Counted from the stretch's first letter, positions 16,618-26,057 are shown. The stretch: DNA of 64,000 nt from Nitrospirillum pindoramense (GCF_007827955.1 NZ_VITR01000017.1:62001-126000); one strand, 5' to 3'. The notes: generated by a model from the letters alone, not told the origin. Translations and numbers: made by a program.

Positions 16618-19600
16618 TCAAAAGGCCCAGGTGGCGCGTAACACGCCGGCGTGGCTCTGGTAATCGTGGCGCAGGTCGCCCGTATATTCCAGCCGCAGGC
16701 TGACACCATCCCCCTGGCGGAGGGTGGCGCCAACACCGATGGCCACGCCATCGGCGTCAACCTGGGCGGTGGTGCTGGCGAAGGCGACACCGGCCAGCAC
16801 GCCCGTCGTGGCGACGGGGCCGTTCAGGTAGTCATGCACCCAGGCCAGCCGCACCTCCGGCGCCAGCGTGCCCAGCCCGGTATCGATACGGGTGGCCAGG
16901 ACCGCGCCCACCTCCTGCGTGAGATTGCTGGTGACCAGGGCATCGACGGACAGGCCGGCGATTCCGGCATCGTGTTCCTGGTAGCCGTGGTTGGTCAGCC
17001 GGACGGCCCGCAGGCTGTATTGCGGCGTCAGGGTCAGCGCCCCCGCCAGGGGCAGGTCGTAGCCCACCGCCACCTTGCCCAGATATTGTTCCCCCCCATA
17101 ATCGGCATTGGCCCGCGCACCCAGGAAGCCGATCCAGCGGCGTTGGTCGAATTGGTTGTACCCAACGCTGACCTGACCCTGGACGGACAAGCGCCCCCCG
17201 ATGGCGTCCGGCCGCCAGACACCGTAGGCCGTCAGTTGGTAGCTGCCCACGCGCGTCAGGCTTTGGGCGGCCGTCCCCTGGCCAACGGCGGCGCTGTTCA
17301 GCCAACTGAAGGCCAGGCCGGCCATCACCTGGTCATCTGCGTAGCCGTCGACGCCGATGACCAGACCGGCGCTGGAGGCGCGATAGCCCGCCACGTCCGC
17401 GGTGGTGGCGCGCAAGGCGCCGCCGCCCAGAACCTCTCCCCATAGAACGCCCCGCTGGCCCCCGGATCCCGCCGCAGCACCGCTGCCCATCACCGCCGCC
17501 ACGGTCTGCTGGCGCTGACTGATGGCCGTGGTCGTGGGGATGGTCATGGTCAGGGCCATCTGCGGCGTCGTCTGGTTGGGCGCCAGTTGCGCCACCGCCC
17601 TTTGCTGGTCGGCGCCCGACAGGCCGGACAGGGGCGTCAGCACCGCCGCCTGGAAAGCCGTGGCTGCGGGGCCGCCGCCGGCCGCGATCCTATCCAGCGC
17701 GGTCCCGGTGCCCATGGCCGCCCCCCCTTGGGCCCGCCCCACCGCGGCATAACGGACAGTGGCCGGCGGGGTGGGGATTGACGGACCGGTGGGCGTCGTC
17801 GTGCCGCCCCCGGTGGTACCACCGTTGCCCGTGCCGCTATCCGTCCCATCGGGGCCATTACCGCCTGAGCCAGAACCCGAACCAGGATCCGTGCCGCCCC
17901 CTGGGGTCCCACCAATCGTTTCCCCCGTGCCTCCCCCCTGGGTGCCCCCTGTCGTGCCCCCTGTGGTGCCGGAACTGGCGGTGTTCAGCGTCAAGACCAG
18001 TTGGGTATGGCCGCCGCTGGTGACGGTGGAACTGGTCACCGTGTAGCCGGCCGCCGTCAGAGCCAGGTTCGATGCCGTAAGGCCGGCGCCGGCGGAGACG
18101 ATGGTGTAGCTGCCGGGCGTCAGTGCGCCGCCCCCTGTGGGCCTGAGCGTGACCGCCCCGCCCGTCAGGCTGGCGCTGCCGCTGATCACCAAGCTGCCGT
18201 ATCCGCTGGCGGAGGCGACGCCGATCACCAGGCCACCCCTCGTCTGGCTGTAGCTGCCGGTGATGTTGATGGCGGTGTTGACCAACAGGGTGGCGCCGCT
18301 GTTGACCACGCCATGGGCGCCGACGTCCAGATGGTCGTTCAGCAGCAGCGTGCCGGCGATGAAGCGCACATCGGCCAGGCGGCTGGTGATGCTGCCCAGC
18401 CGGCCGGCTGCGCCCGTCAGTGTACCCGGCGCATCGTCGGTACCGCCGCTGATGGCCAGGGCGATGGTGGATCGGTTCACGATGTCACCGGCGATGACCC
18501 CACTGTTGGCCAGGGTGCCCAGGGCGCCGCCGGCCGCGATGTACAGCGCCGTGGCACCACCGGCGGTGTTGGCCAGGGTGCCGGTGACATCAAGCCTGTC
18601 GAGGCCGCCGCCGACATAATCGTTGCCGGCCACGGCCAGCAGGTCGCCACCCTGGGTGACGCCGGTGGCGGACAGTCCTTCGATCCCACTGGTCACGGTG
18701 GCGCCCCCGTAGCGCGAGCCCGCCCCGGCGTGGATCAACGTGACGCTATCGCCCACGCGGTAGGTGCCACCGGCGTCGACACCCGCCGATACCATGCCAC
18801 CGGAAACAGTGGCCGCGCCGCTGACGCTCAGCACATGGCCACCGGCGACCAGCGTCCCCGCCGTCTGGTTGAAGGCGCCAATAAGGACCACGTCCCGGGA
18901 CAGAATGAGGGTGGCGCCCGTGTTGGCCACCGTGTGGCCGGTCGCGTCGATGGCGTCGCCCAGGCTGATGTCACCGGCCACGAACGCCAAATTGCTGAGG
19001 GTGTTGCGGATGGTGCCGCCGGCCAGCGTGGCCATCGTGCCGCCACTGCCGCCCGTCACCGCCAGGTCGTTGCCGCTGGCGTTGACCACATCGCCGATGA
19101 TGGTGCCGGTGTTCGCCAGCGTGCCCAGAGAGCCGGCGGCGGTGATCATCACCACCGTCGCGGCGGAGAGCAGGCCGCTGTTGGTCAACGTGCCCAAGGT
19201 GCCGCCGACATAATCGCTGACCAGGGTCAGGATCAGGTCGGTCGCGGTGCCATTGGTGGCGGTGCCCAGGGTGGCGGTGAAGCCGGTGGCCGCGGCCGTC
19301 AGGCCGCTGGCGGACAAGGCGCCCGCCGCGATGAGGGTGTAATGATCGCCCACCAGCAGGTTGGCCCCCGCCAGCGCCGCGACCGCCATCGTGCCGCCGG
19401 TCAGGCTGGCTGTACCGCTGACCGTCAACTGGCCGGCCGACGCCCCGCCGATGCCCGCCACCAGCGTGCCGCCCGTCTGGGCGTAGTTGCCAGTCACGCT
19501 GACGATGCTGGACAGCAGCACCGACGCCCCGCTGTTGACCAGCGTATGGGCGCCCACATCCACCGCGTCGTTCAACAGCAAAGCGCCAGAGGACAGCACC

Positions 19601-21732
19601 ACATCCGCCCCGCCGCTGACGAGCGTGCCCTGCGCCCCGGCCAGCCCCGTCAGCGTGCCCGTGGCGGCGCCAGAACCCCCGACGATGCTGAACGTGTTGG
19701 CCGAGGCGTTGATGATCCGCCCCGCGATCACACCGCTGTTGGCCAAGCCGCCGATGCTGCCGCCGGTGTACAGCGCGGTGGCACCGGTGATCAGCCCGCT
19801 GTTGGCGAGCGTGCCGATGGTGCCGGCGTTGGAAAGGCCGCGCGTGATCCCCCCCAGGGTGCCGCTGTTGTTCAGCGTGCCGACCTGCCCGCCGCTGGCG
19901 ACGTGGACGGCGGCGGCGGCGGTGATGACGCCACTGTTGTCCAGCGTGGACAATGTGCCGCCGATATAGTCGTTCAACGCCGTCGCCAGAAGGTCGTTGC
20001 CACTGGCCCGTCCCGCCACGGCCAGCCCAGTCACGCCGCTGGCCACGGTGACACCGGCATAGCTGGACCCGGCGCCGCCTTGGACCAAGGTGCCCACCAG
20101 GGCACCCACAAGATAATTGGCCGCCCCGTCAGGCGACGCCATCACCGTGCCGCCGGTGACCAGGGCGGTACCATCGACCACCAACCGCGCGCTGGAGGAG
20201 GTCAGGTTCAAACTACCCCCCGCCTGGGCGTAGGCGCCCGTGACACTCACCACAGTGTCCAGCACCACGGCGGCGCCGGTATTGACCAGCGTGTGGCCGC
20301 TGACATCGACCCTGTCGTTCAGCAGCAGTTGGCCGCCGCCCAGCACCACATTGGCGAGGGTGCTGGAAACGGTCGCCTGCCCACCATGGGCGCCGGTGTA
20401 GGTGCCCAGGCCGACACCGCCGGACAGCGTCAGGACAGTCGCCGACAGGTTCAGGATGTTGCCGATGATGGTGCCCTGATTGACCAGCCCAGCCAGGGTG
20501 GCGCCACTGTTGAGGCGCAGGGCCGTGGGGCCGACGATGGTACCGCTGTTGCTGACGGTGCCGGTGGTGCCCGACAGGTCCAACGCGAAGCCGGTGCCGC
20601 TGATCAGGCCGGCATTGGCCAACCGGCCCAGGGTGGCGGCGTTGGCGATGGCCTTGTAACCGCTGATCGTGCCGGTGTTGTCCACCACACCCAGGGTGCC
20701 CTGACCGTTGTAAAGGCCCTCCCCCCGGCTGATCAGGGTGCCGCTGTTGCTCAGCGTCCCCACGGTGCCGGCATTGACCAGACCATCGCTGCGGCCGCTG
20801 ATGGTGCCGCTGTTGGCCAGGGTGTCGATGGTCCCGGAATTGTCCACGCCGGTGAGTTGCGCGTTGATGGTGGCCAGGTTACGCGCCTGGCCGATCCATC
20901 CCCGATTCAGCAGGCCGGCCTGTGTGCCACCGCTCAGGGTGCCGGTGTTGACCAGGGTGGCGATGCTGCCGTCATTCCAGAGGCCGGCGCGGCCGGCGAT
21001 CAGCCCGCTGTTGCTGAGGATGCCGACGCCGCCCAGCGTGTGGACGTAAAGGGCGGTGCTGGCGGCGTTGACGATGCCGCCATTGTCCAGGCGGCCGATC
21101 GTGCCCTGGTTCAGCAGGGCGATGACCGGCCCCTCGATGGTACCGGTGTTGGCCAGGCTGCCGATGGAACCGATATTGACCACCCCGCCGGAAAAACCCG
21201 TGATGAGCCCGCCGTTGAGGAAGGTGCCGATGCTGCCGGCATTGAACAGGGCGTGCCGGCCGAAGCCGATGCCATCGCCAATGCGCCCCTGGTTCGCCAG
21301 CGTGCCGATGCTGCCGCCGTTATAGAAGGCCGTGGACCCGGCGCTGAGGCCACCAGCGGCGGCGATGGCGAGGCTGGCGATGGTGCCGTCGTTCCGCAGC
21401 GCGATGGCCGCCCCCTGTATCGTGCCGCTGTCGACCAGGGCGCCAATGCTGCCCTGGTTCAGCACGCCGGCCGTGCCAGTGAGGGTGCCGGCGATGGTCA
21501 CCAGGGCGATGGCGCCGGTGTTGGCGAGGCCGGCGACGGTGCCACCCGCCACGGTGGCCGCAGCGGTGATGGACACGGCGCCCAGCGTGCCGGCGTTGGC
21601 ATAGCCCGGGGTGGTGCCGGTCAGGGTCACGTCCTGCGGCCGGGCCGGACCCGCCACCAGCGCGACACCCAATGCCAGCAGGGACGGCGCCCCCCTGAGC
21701 AGCCCCCCCGACGCAGCCATCTCCCGCCCCAT
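16618..21732 (-). CDS. Large type V autotransporter with repetitive beta-helix passenger
   Basis: A 1704-residue surface protein. The start at 21732 follows GGGGAGGGG on the minus strand; the longer frame adds 20 residues without a ribosome site. A signal peptide (L-L-A-L-G-V-A-L-V-A-G-P-A-R-P-Q) is followed by many short repeats of the type G-T-I-x-T-L-x-N-S-G-x-I-x-G, as expected for a beta-helix. Next come four longer modules marked by L-L-L-N-D-x-V-D-V ... H-T-L-V-N-x-G-A ... T-G-x-Y-x-Q-x-x-G (third copy degenerate). A Gly/Thr/Pro linker of roughly 60-70 residues leads to a C-terminal beta-barrel of about 280 residues starting near G-V-L-W-G-E-V and ending in W-A-F, the terminal aromatic used for BAM insertion. 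The passenger has no recognised enzymatic domain; adhesion or aggregation is likely. Confidence 0.9.
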   Translation of the reverse strand: MGREMAASGGLLRGAPSLLALGVALVAGPARPQDVTLTGTTPGYANAGTLGAVSITAAATVAGGTVAGLANTGAIALVTIAGTLTGTAGVLNQGSIGALVDSGTIQGAAIALRNDGTIASLAIAAAGGLSAGSTAFYNGGSIGTLANQGRIGDGIGFGRHALFNAGSIGTFLNGGLITGFSGGVVNIGSIGSLANTGTIEGPVIALLNQGTIGRLDNGGIVNAASTALYVHTLGGVGILSNSGLIAGRAGLWNDGSIATLVNTGTLSGGTQAGLLNRGWIGQARNLATINAQLTGVDNSGTIDTLANSGTISGRSDGLVNAGTVGTLSNSGTLISRGEGLYNGQGTLGVVDNTGTISGYKAIANAATLGRLANAGLISGTGFALDLSGTTGTVSNSGTIVGPTALRLNSGATLAGLVNQGTIIGNILNLSATVLTLSGGVGLGTYTGAHGGQATVSSTLANVVLGGGQLLLNDRVDVSGHTLVNTGAAVVLDTVVSVTGAYAQAGGSLNLTSSSARLVVDGTALVTGGTVMASPDGAANYLVGALVGTLVQGGAGSSYAGVTVASGVTGLAVAGRASGNDLLATALNDYIGGTLSTLDNSGVITAAAAVHVASGGQVGTLNNSGTLGGITRGLSNAGTIGTLANSGLITGATALYTGGSIGGLANSGVIAGRIINASANTFSIVGGSGAATGTLTGLAGAQGTLVSGGADVVLSSGALLLNDAVDVGAHTLVNSGASVLLSSIVSVTGNYAQTGGTLVAGIGGASAGQLTVSGTASLTGGTMAVAALAGANLLVGDHYTLIAAGALSASGLTAAATGFTATLGTATNGTATDLILTLVSDYVGGTLGTLTNSGLLSAATVVMITAAGSLGTLANTGTIIGDVVNASGNDLAVTGGSGGTMATLAGGTIRNTLSNLAFVAGDISLGDAIDATGHTVANTGATLILSRDVVLIGAFNQTAGTLVAGGHVLSVSGAATVSGGMVSAGVDAGGTYRVGDSVTLIHAGAGSRYGGATVTSGIEGLSATGVTQGGDLLAVAGNDYVGGGLDRLDVTGTLANTAGGATALYIAAGGALGTLANSGVIAGDIVNRSTIALAISGGTDDAPGTLTGAAGRLGSITSRLADVRFIAGTLLLNDHLDVGAHGVVNSGATLLVNTAINITGSYSQTRGGLVIGVASASGYGSLVISGSASLTGGAVTLRPTGGGALTPGSYTIVSAGAGLTASNLALTAAGYTVTSSTVTSGGHTQLVLTLNTASSGTTGGTTGGTQGGGTGETIGGTPGGGTDPGSGSGSGGNGPDGTDSGTGNGGTTGGGTTTPTGPSIPTPPATVRYAAVGRAQGGAAMGTGTALDRIAAGGGPAATAFQAAVLTPLSGLSGADQQRAVAQLAPNQTTPQMALTMTIPTTTAISQRQQTVAAVMGSGAAAGSGGQRGVLWGEVLGGGALRATTADVAGYRASSAGLVIGVDGYADDQVMAGLAFSWLNSAAVGQGTAAQSLTRVGSYQLTAYGVWRPDAIGGRLSVQGQVSVGYNQFDQRRWIGFLGARANADYGGEQYLGKVAVGYDLPLAGALTLTPQYSLRAVRLTNHGYQEHDAGIAGLSVDALVTSNLTQEVGAVLATRIDTGLGTLAPEVRLAWVHDYLNGPVATTGVLAGVAFASTTAQVDADGVAIGVGATLRQGDGVSLRLEYTGDLRHDYQSHAGVLRATWAF

Positions 21733-21932
21733 GTCGTCCCCTCCCCGCTTGGATCGTGGCGCGCCCCCATTACGGGCGGCCGCCCCTTTCAAGCGCGCCG
21801 GATGGGCCTTGGCCTGTGACCAAACCGTGGCTGGCCAGCGGACATAGGTGGCATTTTCAACAAACTTGCGCCTTTTCCATCACTTGCATCCCGGTAAGTA
21901 TTTTGGGCAGGCGGGACACCGCAGCATCTGGG

Positions 21933-22478
21933 TCAGAACCCCACCGCCGCGGCCGGCATCACCTGGGCGAAGGGGCCGCCCAGCGTCAGGTTGTGGTGCT
22001 GGATGATGGCACCCGCCGCCAGCGCCGGCGTGTCGATCGTGGTATGGGCATCGCCGGCCAGCACCGCCTCGAACCCCAGGTCGCGCGCGGCCCGGCAGGA
22101 GGCGTCGACGCAATATTCCGTCTTCATGCCCGACAGCACCACCCGGCCGATGCCATGGTCGCGCAGCAGGGCGGCCAGGTCCGTGCCGGCGAAGACGCTG
22201 GGCCGCGACTTGCGCACCACCAGGTCGCCGGCCTGGGGCGCCAGCTGTTCCACCAGTTGCCAGTCGGCCGAGCCCGGCGCCGCCCGCGATCCATCGGGCC
22301 CGTCATGCTGGACCAGCACGACCATGCCGCCGGCCCGACGGGCGCGGTCGGCCATGTCCTGGATACGAACCACGACGCCAGCACCGCCATGCGGCGGCAC
22401 GGGGCCGTGAAGCAAGCCCACCTGCATGTCGAGCACGATAAGGGCGGAAGAGGAACGACGGGAAGGTTGGGGGCTCAT
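21933..22478 (-). CDS. Cysteine hydrolase, isochorismatase superfamily
   Basis: A 181-residue protein with the Asp-Lys-Cys triad of isochorismatase-like hydrolases: L-I-V-L-D-M-Q (Asp17), V-V-R-K-S-R-P-S (Lys90) and K-T-E-Y-C-V-D-A-S (Cys123). The family hydrolyses amides and N-carbamoyl compounds (nicotinamidase, carbamoylsarcosine hydrolase) or vinyl ethers; the sequence does not single one out. Cytoplasmic, no signal. It is divergent from the TetR regulator gene, with 408 bases between them, so the regulator may control it. A short nested repeat of acidic/basic residues is absent, and length is normal for the family. Confidence 0.88.
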   Translation of the reverse strand: MSPQPSRRSSSALIVLDMQVGLLHGPVPPHGGAGVVVRIQDMADRARRAGGMVVLVQHDGPDGSRAAPGSADWQLVEQLAPQAGDLVVRKSRPSVFAGTDLAALLRDHGIGRVVLSGMKTEYCVDASCRAARDLGFEAVLAGDAHTTIDTPALAAGAIIQHHNLTLGGPFAQVMPAAAVGF

Positions 22479-22886
22479 GGCGATCTCCGTTCAGGGTTGG
22501 AACGGAGGCGCCGCTGGCCATCTCCCCCGTCCCGTTAGGGCGGGGGTTGCGGAACGACCTGGCCTTACGCCGACAAGCCCGTCCCGCACCGCCCGCCGAT
22601 GGCGGTGGTGGTGACGGTGGTTTTGACGGTCAGGGCGAAAATGGCGTTCATAGGCGACACCATGCGGGCAGGAGGGGAACGGCGTCAAGTACCCTTATCC
22701 AAGCCAGCGCCCCAGCGACGGACCACCAGGCGGTCAAGGGCCAACGGTGCCGGGGCGCAGATCGGGCAATGCGGAATCATATCGCGCGCTTGGGCTGTTA
22801 CCCCCCTCGCCCTGGTTATCGAGGGGGCCTATGGTGGGCGTCGTTGGGACCCGCGCCAGTCCGGCACGCACGTCGAGGAGAGTTCC
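22479..22886. promoter_or_regulatory. Divergent intergenic region with inverted repeat before the TetR gene
   Basis: The 408 bases between the cysteine hydrolase (leftward) and the TetR gene (rightward) hold no credible gene. At 22802-22809 and 22820-22827 the arms CCCCCTCG and CGAGGGGG form a perfect 8-base inverted repeat with a 10-base spacer, about 60 bases before the TetR start. This is a candidate autoregulatory operator; it could equally be a leader hairpin. Confidence 0.4.
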
Positions 22887-23489
22887 ATGGCCCCCGTCGG
22901 TCGCCCCCGCAGCGACGCCAGTCACGCCGCCATCCTGAAGGCGACCTATGAGCTATTGCAGGAGGAAGGTCTGGCGCGGCTGACGCTGGACAAGGTGGCC
23001 AGCCGGTCCGGCGCATCGCGCAGCACGCTGTACCGCTGGTGGCCCAGCCGCGGCGCCATCGCCATGGAGGCGACGCTGGACACCATCAACCGCGAAATGT
23101 CGCTGGAACCCATGAGCGACAACGCCCTGGCGGAATATCGCCGGCTGCTGAAATCGGTGGCCAAGGCCATGCGCGGCAGCACGGGCCGCATCCTGGCCGG
23201 TATCCTGGCGGAATGCCAGCGCGACCCCGAAACCCTGCGCCTGTTCAGGGAGAAGCTGGTGGCGCCCCGCCGGGCGGAGGTGATCCCCCTGCTGGAACGG
23301 GGCATCGCCGATGGGTCCATCCGCGCGGACGTGACGCCGCACACCATCCTGGACATGACCTTCGGCGCCATCTTTCACCAGTTGCTGCTGCACATCCCCA
23401 CCGACGACGCTTGGATGGACGGCGTCATCGGCATCCTGGTGAACGGTATCGCGGCACCGGTCAGCCCGCCTTCGCCTCCAGCAGCTTGA
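22887..23489 (+). CDS. TetR/AcrR-family regulator
   Basis: A 200-residue repressor. ATG 22887 follows GAGGAG at 22875-22880. The N-terminal DNA-binding part reads I-L-K-A-T-Y-E-L-L-Q-E-E-G, then L-D-K-V-A-S-R-S-G-A-S-R-S-T-L-Y-R-W-W-P-S, the usual TetR helix-turn-helix at about residues 30-55. The helical ligand-binding half (E-C-Q-R-D-P-E-T-L-R-L-F-R and I-L-D-M-T-F-G-A-I-F-H-Q-L-L) belongs to the TetR_C_11-like group. Ligand unknown. The gene overlaps the convergent ketopantoate reductase gene by 29 bases at their 3' ends and faces away from the cysteine hydrolase gene, its most likely target beside itself. Confidence 0.92.
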   Translation: MAPVGRPRSDASHAAILKATYELLQEEGLARLTLDKVASRSGASRSTLYRWWPSRGAIAMEATLDTINREMSLEPMSDNALAEYRRLLKSVAKAMRGSTGRILAGILAECQRDPETLRLFREKLVAPRRAEVIPLLERGIADGSIRADVTPHTILDMTFGAIFHQLLLHIPTDDAWMDGVIGILVNGIAAPVSPPSPPAA

Positions 23490-24357
23490 CCAGGGCCAAC
23501 AGGGCGCCGTTGGCGGGCGTGGCGATGCCCAGGGCGGCGCCCTGGCGCACGACATGGCCGTTCAGATAGTCGATCTCGCTACGCTTGCCGCGCGCCAGAT
23601 CCTGGGCGGTGGAGGAGAATTGGCCGGGCATGGCCGAGGCCAGCGCCATGACCCGGTCCAGGATGTCGTCGGCGACGGCGATGCCCTGGCCACGCGCGAC
23701 GGCCACGGCCTCCGCCACCACGTCGGCCATGAGCGCCCGCACCTCCGGCACCGCGACCATGGCGCCATAGGGCACCTGGGCCACCGCCGACACGGCGTTA
23801 TAGGCGCAATTGATGATCAGCTTGTCCCATAGGGCGGCGGTGACGCCCAGCGACACGCTGGCGGGAATGCCGGCCGCCCGCAGCACCTCGGCCACCCTCT
23901 CGCTATCCGGCCCCGTGCCCAGGATCAGGTCGCCCCGGCCATGGTGGCGCACATGGGCGGGCCCCGCCATGTCGGTCGCGACATACACCACCACCGGCAC
24001 CACCGGCCGGCCCAGCACGGCGGCCAGCCGCTCGGCGTTGTCGACGCCATTCTGCATCGCCAGCACCACCGCGCCCGGCTTCAAATGCGGCAGCATGGCG
24101 CGCCCTGTCGCCTCGGTATCCGCGGACTTCACACAGAACAGCACCAGGTCGGCATCGGCCAGCGCCTCCGGCCCGGTGGCGGCGCCAATGGCGACCGGGC
24201 CGTCGAACCCATCCTTCATCTGCAGCCGCAGGCCCTGCGCGCGCGCCGCCTCCACCAGGGCCGGCCGGCCCACCAGGGTGACGGCATGGCCGGCACGGGC
24301 CAGCAGCCCTCCGAAGAAGCAGCCGACCGCGCCGGCCCCCATGACACCGATGTTCAT
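23461..24357 (-). CDS. panE: 2-dehydropantoate 2-reductase (ketopantoate reductase family)
   Basis: A 298-residue NADPH-dependent reductase. The N-terminal Rossmann motif is G-A-G-A-V-G-C-F-F-G; F-C-V-K-S-A-D-T and A-M-Q-N-G-V-D-N-A-E-R-L are typical of the family, as is the helix pair A-L-W-D-K-L-I-I-N-C-A-Y-N with its catalytic Lys. S-E-I-D-Y-L-N-G-H-V-V-R-Q-G is the C-terminal signature. In pantothenate (CoA) synthesis it turns ketopantoate into pantoate; paralogues act on other 2-oxo acids, and the isolated setting here (no panB/panC nearby) leaves that open. Its 3' end overlaps the TetR gene by 29 bases. Confidence 0.88.
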   Translation of the reverse strand: MNIGVMGAGAVGCFFGGLLARAGHAVTLVGRPALVEAARAQGLRLQMKDGFDGPVAIGAATGPEALADADLVLFCVKSADTEATGRAMLPHLKPGAVVLAMQNGVDNAERLAAVLGRPVVPVVVYVATDMAGPAHVRHHGRGDLILGTGPDSERVAEVLRAAGIPASVSLGVTAALWDKLIINCAYNAVSAVAQVPYGAMVAVPEVRALMADVVAEAVAVARGQGIAVADDILDRVMALASAMPGQFSSTAQDLARGKRSEIDYLNGHVVRQGAALGIATPANGALLALVKLLEAKAG

Positions 24358-24530
24358 CCTGCGTATCTCCCGTGGTGGCGCGTCTTTCGCTACGCGGCGT
24401 TGCGGTTAAGGTGCGGGGGCCGGCCGGGAGAGGCAACGCCCGTTCGCTCATCCCTCCCCCGCCGGGGGCGCATCCGGCGGGACGGCGCCGCCCCTTCACC
24501 GGCATGCCCCGGCGATCTATCTTCCTGGGC

Positions 24531-25271
24531 ATGCCGCCTGTCCCGCCCCCCAATACCCCGTCGCCCAACCCCTGGCCGCCCCAGGCATTGGCGGGCATGG
24601 AGCTGTTCCGCGACCTGGACACCGGCGATCTGGCGGAGGTGATGGCGGCGGCCCTCATCCGCACCGTGCCCCGCCATACCCCCCTGTTCCGTCAGGGCGA
24701 CCCGGCCCAGCACTGCCACGCCCTGCTGAGCGGCGGGGTCCGCATCAGCCAGACCAACGCCGCCGGCGCCCAGGTGGCCCTGCGCTTCATCGGCGCCGGC
24801 GAGATGTTCGGCAGCGTGCCGCTGTTCACCGACCGCCTTTACCCCGCCGATGCCGAAACGGTGGCCGACAGCGTGGAGATCCGCTGGACGGAGGCCGCGC
24901 TGCGCCAGCTGATCAGCCGTCACCCGGCCATCGCCCTGAACCTGGTGACGGTCATCGGCCGCCGCCTGATGGAGGTGCAGGACCGCCTGCGTGAGGTCAC
25001 CACCGGCAGGGTGGAGCAACGCCTGGCCCGCGCCCTGCTGCGCCTGGCGGCCCGCAGCAAGGCGTCGGACGCCGGCACGGCCCTGGCCTTCCCCCTGACC
25101 CGCAAGGACCTGGCGGAACTGTCCGGCACCACTCTACACACCGCCAGCCGCACGCTGGCCGCGTGGGAAAAGCGCGGCTGGCTGTCCAGCGGCGGTGCCC
25201 AAGGGCGGTCCCGCATCACCGTGCATGATCTGGCGGCGCTGACGGCCATGGCGGAGGAAGGGCGGGAATAG
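24531..25271 (+). CDS. Crp/Fnr-family regulator (Dnr-like)
   Basis: A 246-residue regulator. The cyclic-nucleotide-binding fold starts at about residue 20 (M-E-L-F-R-D-L-D-T-G-D-L-A-E-V) and has R-Q-G-D-P-A-Q-H-C-H-A-L-L-S-G and G-E-M-F-G-S-V-P-L-F. The winged helix contains L-T-R-K-D-L-A-E-L-S-G-T-T-L-H-T-A-S-R-T-L. The N-terminal cysteine cluster of Fnr is missing and the cAMP-binding R-S of Crp is not obvious, which favours the NO- or heme-sensing Dnr/NnrR side. NnrS, fRMsr and cydAB nearby fit that. The start is uncertain: ATG 24531 or ATG 24504; neither has a strong ribosome site. No clear TTGAT-N4-ATCAA box is seen in front of the neighbours. Confidence 0.88.
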   Translation: MPPVPPPNTPSPNPWPPQALAGMELFRDLDTGDLAEVMAAALIRTVPRHTPLFRQGDPAQHCHALLSGGVRISQTNAAGAQVALRFIGAGEMFGSVPLFTDRLYPADAETVADSVEIRWTEAALRQLISRHPAIALNLVTVIGRRLMEVQDRLREVTTGRVEQRLARALLRLAARSKASDAGTALAFPLTRKDLAELSGTTLHTASRTLAAWEKRGWLSSGGAQGRSRITVHDLAALTAMAEEGRE

Positions 25272-25346
25272 GGCCCAAAATCCCCTATCCTCCGTCCTTT
25301 CCCACCCCCTATAACGGGCCACCCACCCCCGTGCCGGAGGTCTCTC

Positions 25347-26057
25347 ATGCCGCGTACCAGGAAAGCCGTCGCGCTGCGCCATGTGGCGTTCGAGGATTTG
25401 GGCCTGCTGGCGCCCGTGCTGGCGGCGAAGGGCTGGACGGTGGAATACCGCGAGGCGCCGGTGGACGACCTGGCCGACCCGGTCCTCGCCGACGCCGACC
25501 TGCTGGTGGTGCTGGGCGGGCCCGTCGGGGTGTACGAGGAGGATGCCCACCCCTTCCTGTCCCGGGAAATCACCCTGCTGGAACGGCGGCTGGCGGCCGG
25601 ACGACCAGTGCTGGGCATCTGTCTGGGTGCGCAGTTGATGGCCAGGGCCTTGGGCGCCAGGGTCTATGCCGGGCCCGTGAAGGAGATCGGCTGGGGCGCG
25701 CTGACCCTGACGGACGCCGGGCGCGCCTCCTGCCTGGCGCCGCTGGCGGAGAAAGGCGCGCAGGTGCTGCATTGGCATGGCGACACGTTCGATCTGCCGG
25801 CCGGCACCGTGCGCCTGGCCAGCAACGACCATTATGCCAACCAAGCGTACGGCCATGGCACAAACGCCCTGGCCCTGCAGTTCCATATCGAGGCCGATCC
25901 CGCGCGCCTGGACCTGTGGTATGTCGGCCACGCGGCGGAACTGTCCGCCGCCGGCCTATCCATCCCCAACCTGCGGGCCGCTGGCCGTGTGATGGCCGCC
26001 CGCGCCGCCGACCAGGCGGAGCGTATCATCACCCCCTGGCTGGCGCGCCTGGACTGA
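25347..26057 (+). CDS. Class I glutamine amidotransferase-like protein
   Basis: A 236-residue protein of the GMP-synthase-type glutamine amidotransferase family. The catalytic triad can be read: G-I-C-L-G-A-Q (Cys92) and Q-F-H-I-E-A-D (His180, Glu182). L-G-G-P-V-G-V-Y-E-E-D is the family loop. Stand-alone members remove the gamma-amide of glutamine or gamma-glutamyl compounds, and some are misannotated as GMP synthase; no ATP-pyrophosphatase domain is present here. GGAGG precedes the ATG at a good distance. It lies 75 bases after the Crp/Fnr gene and 59 before the fRMsr gene on the same strand, so one transcript is likely. Confidence 0.87.
   Translation: MPRTRKAVALRHVAFEDLGLLAPVLAAKGWTVEYREAPVDDLADPVLADADLLVVLGGPVGVYEEDAHPFLSREITLLERRLAAGRPVLGICLGAQLMARALGARVYAGPVKEIGWGALTLTDAGRASCLAPLAEKGAQVLHWHGDTFDLPAGTVRLASNDHYANQAYGHGTNALALQFHIEADPARLDLWYVGHAAELSAAGLSIPNLRAAGRVMAARAADQAERIITPWLARLD

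Noticed and set aside
17750-21700. Regular repeats that might suggest a CRISPR array
   Set aside because: The repeats are in frame, degenerate, and encode beta-helix turns; no uniform spacers or cas genes.
18001-21819. A 1272-codon open frame on the plus strand opposite the autotransporter
   Set aside because: It mirrors the GC-rich repeat structure of the real gene, is low-complexity (Gly/Ala/Asp/Arg/Gln) with no domain, and has no ribosome site.
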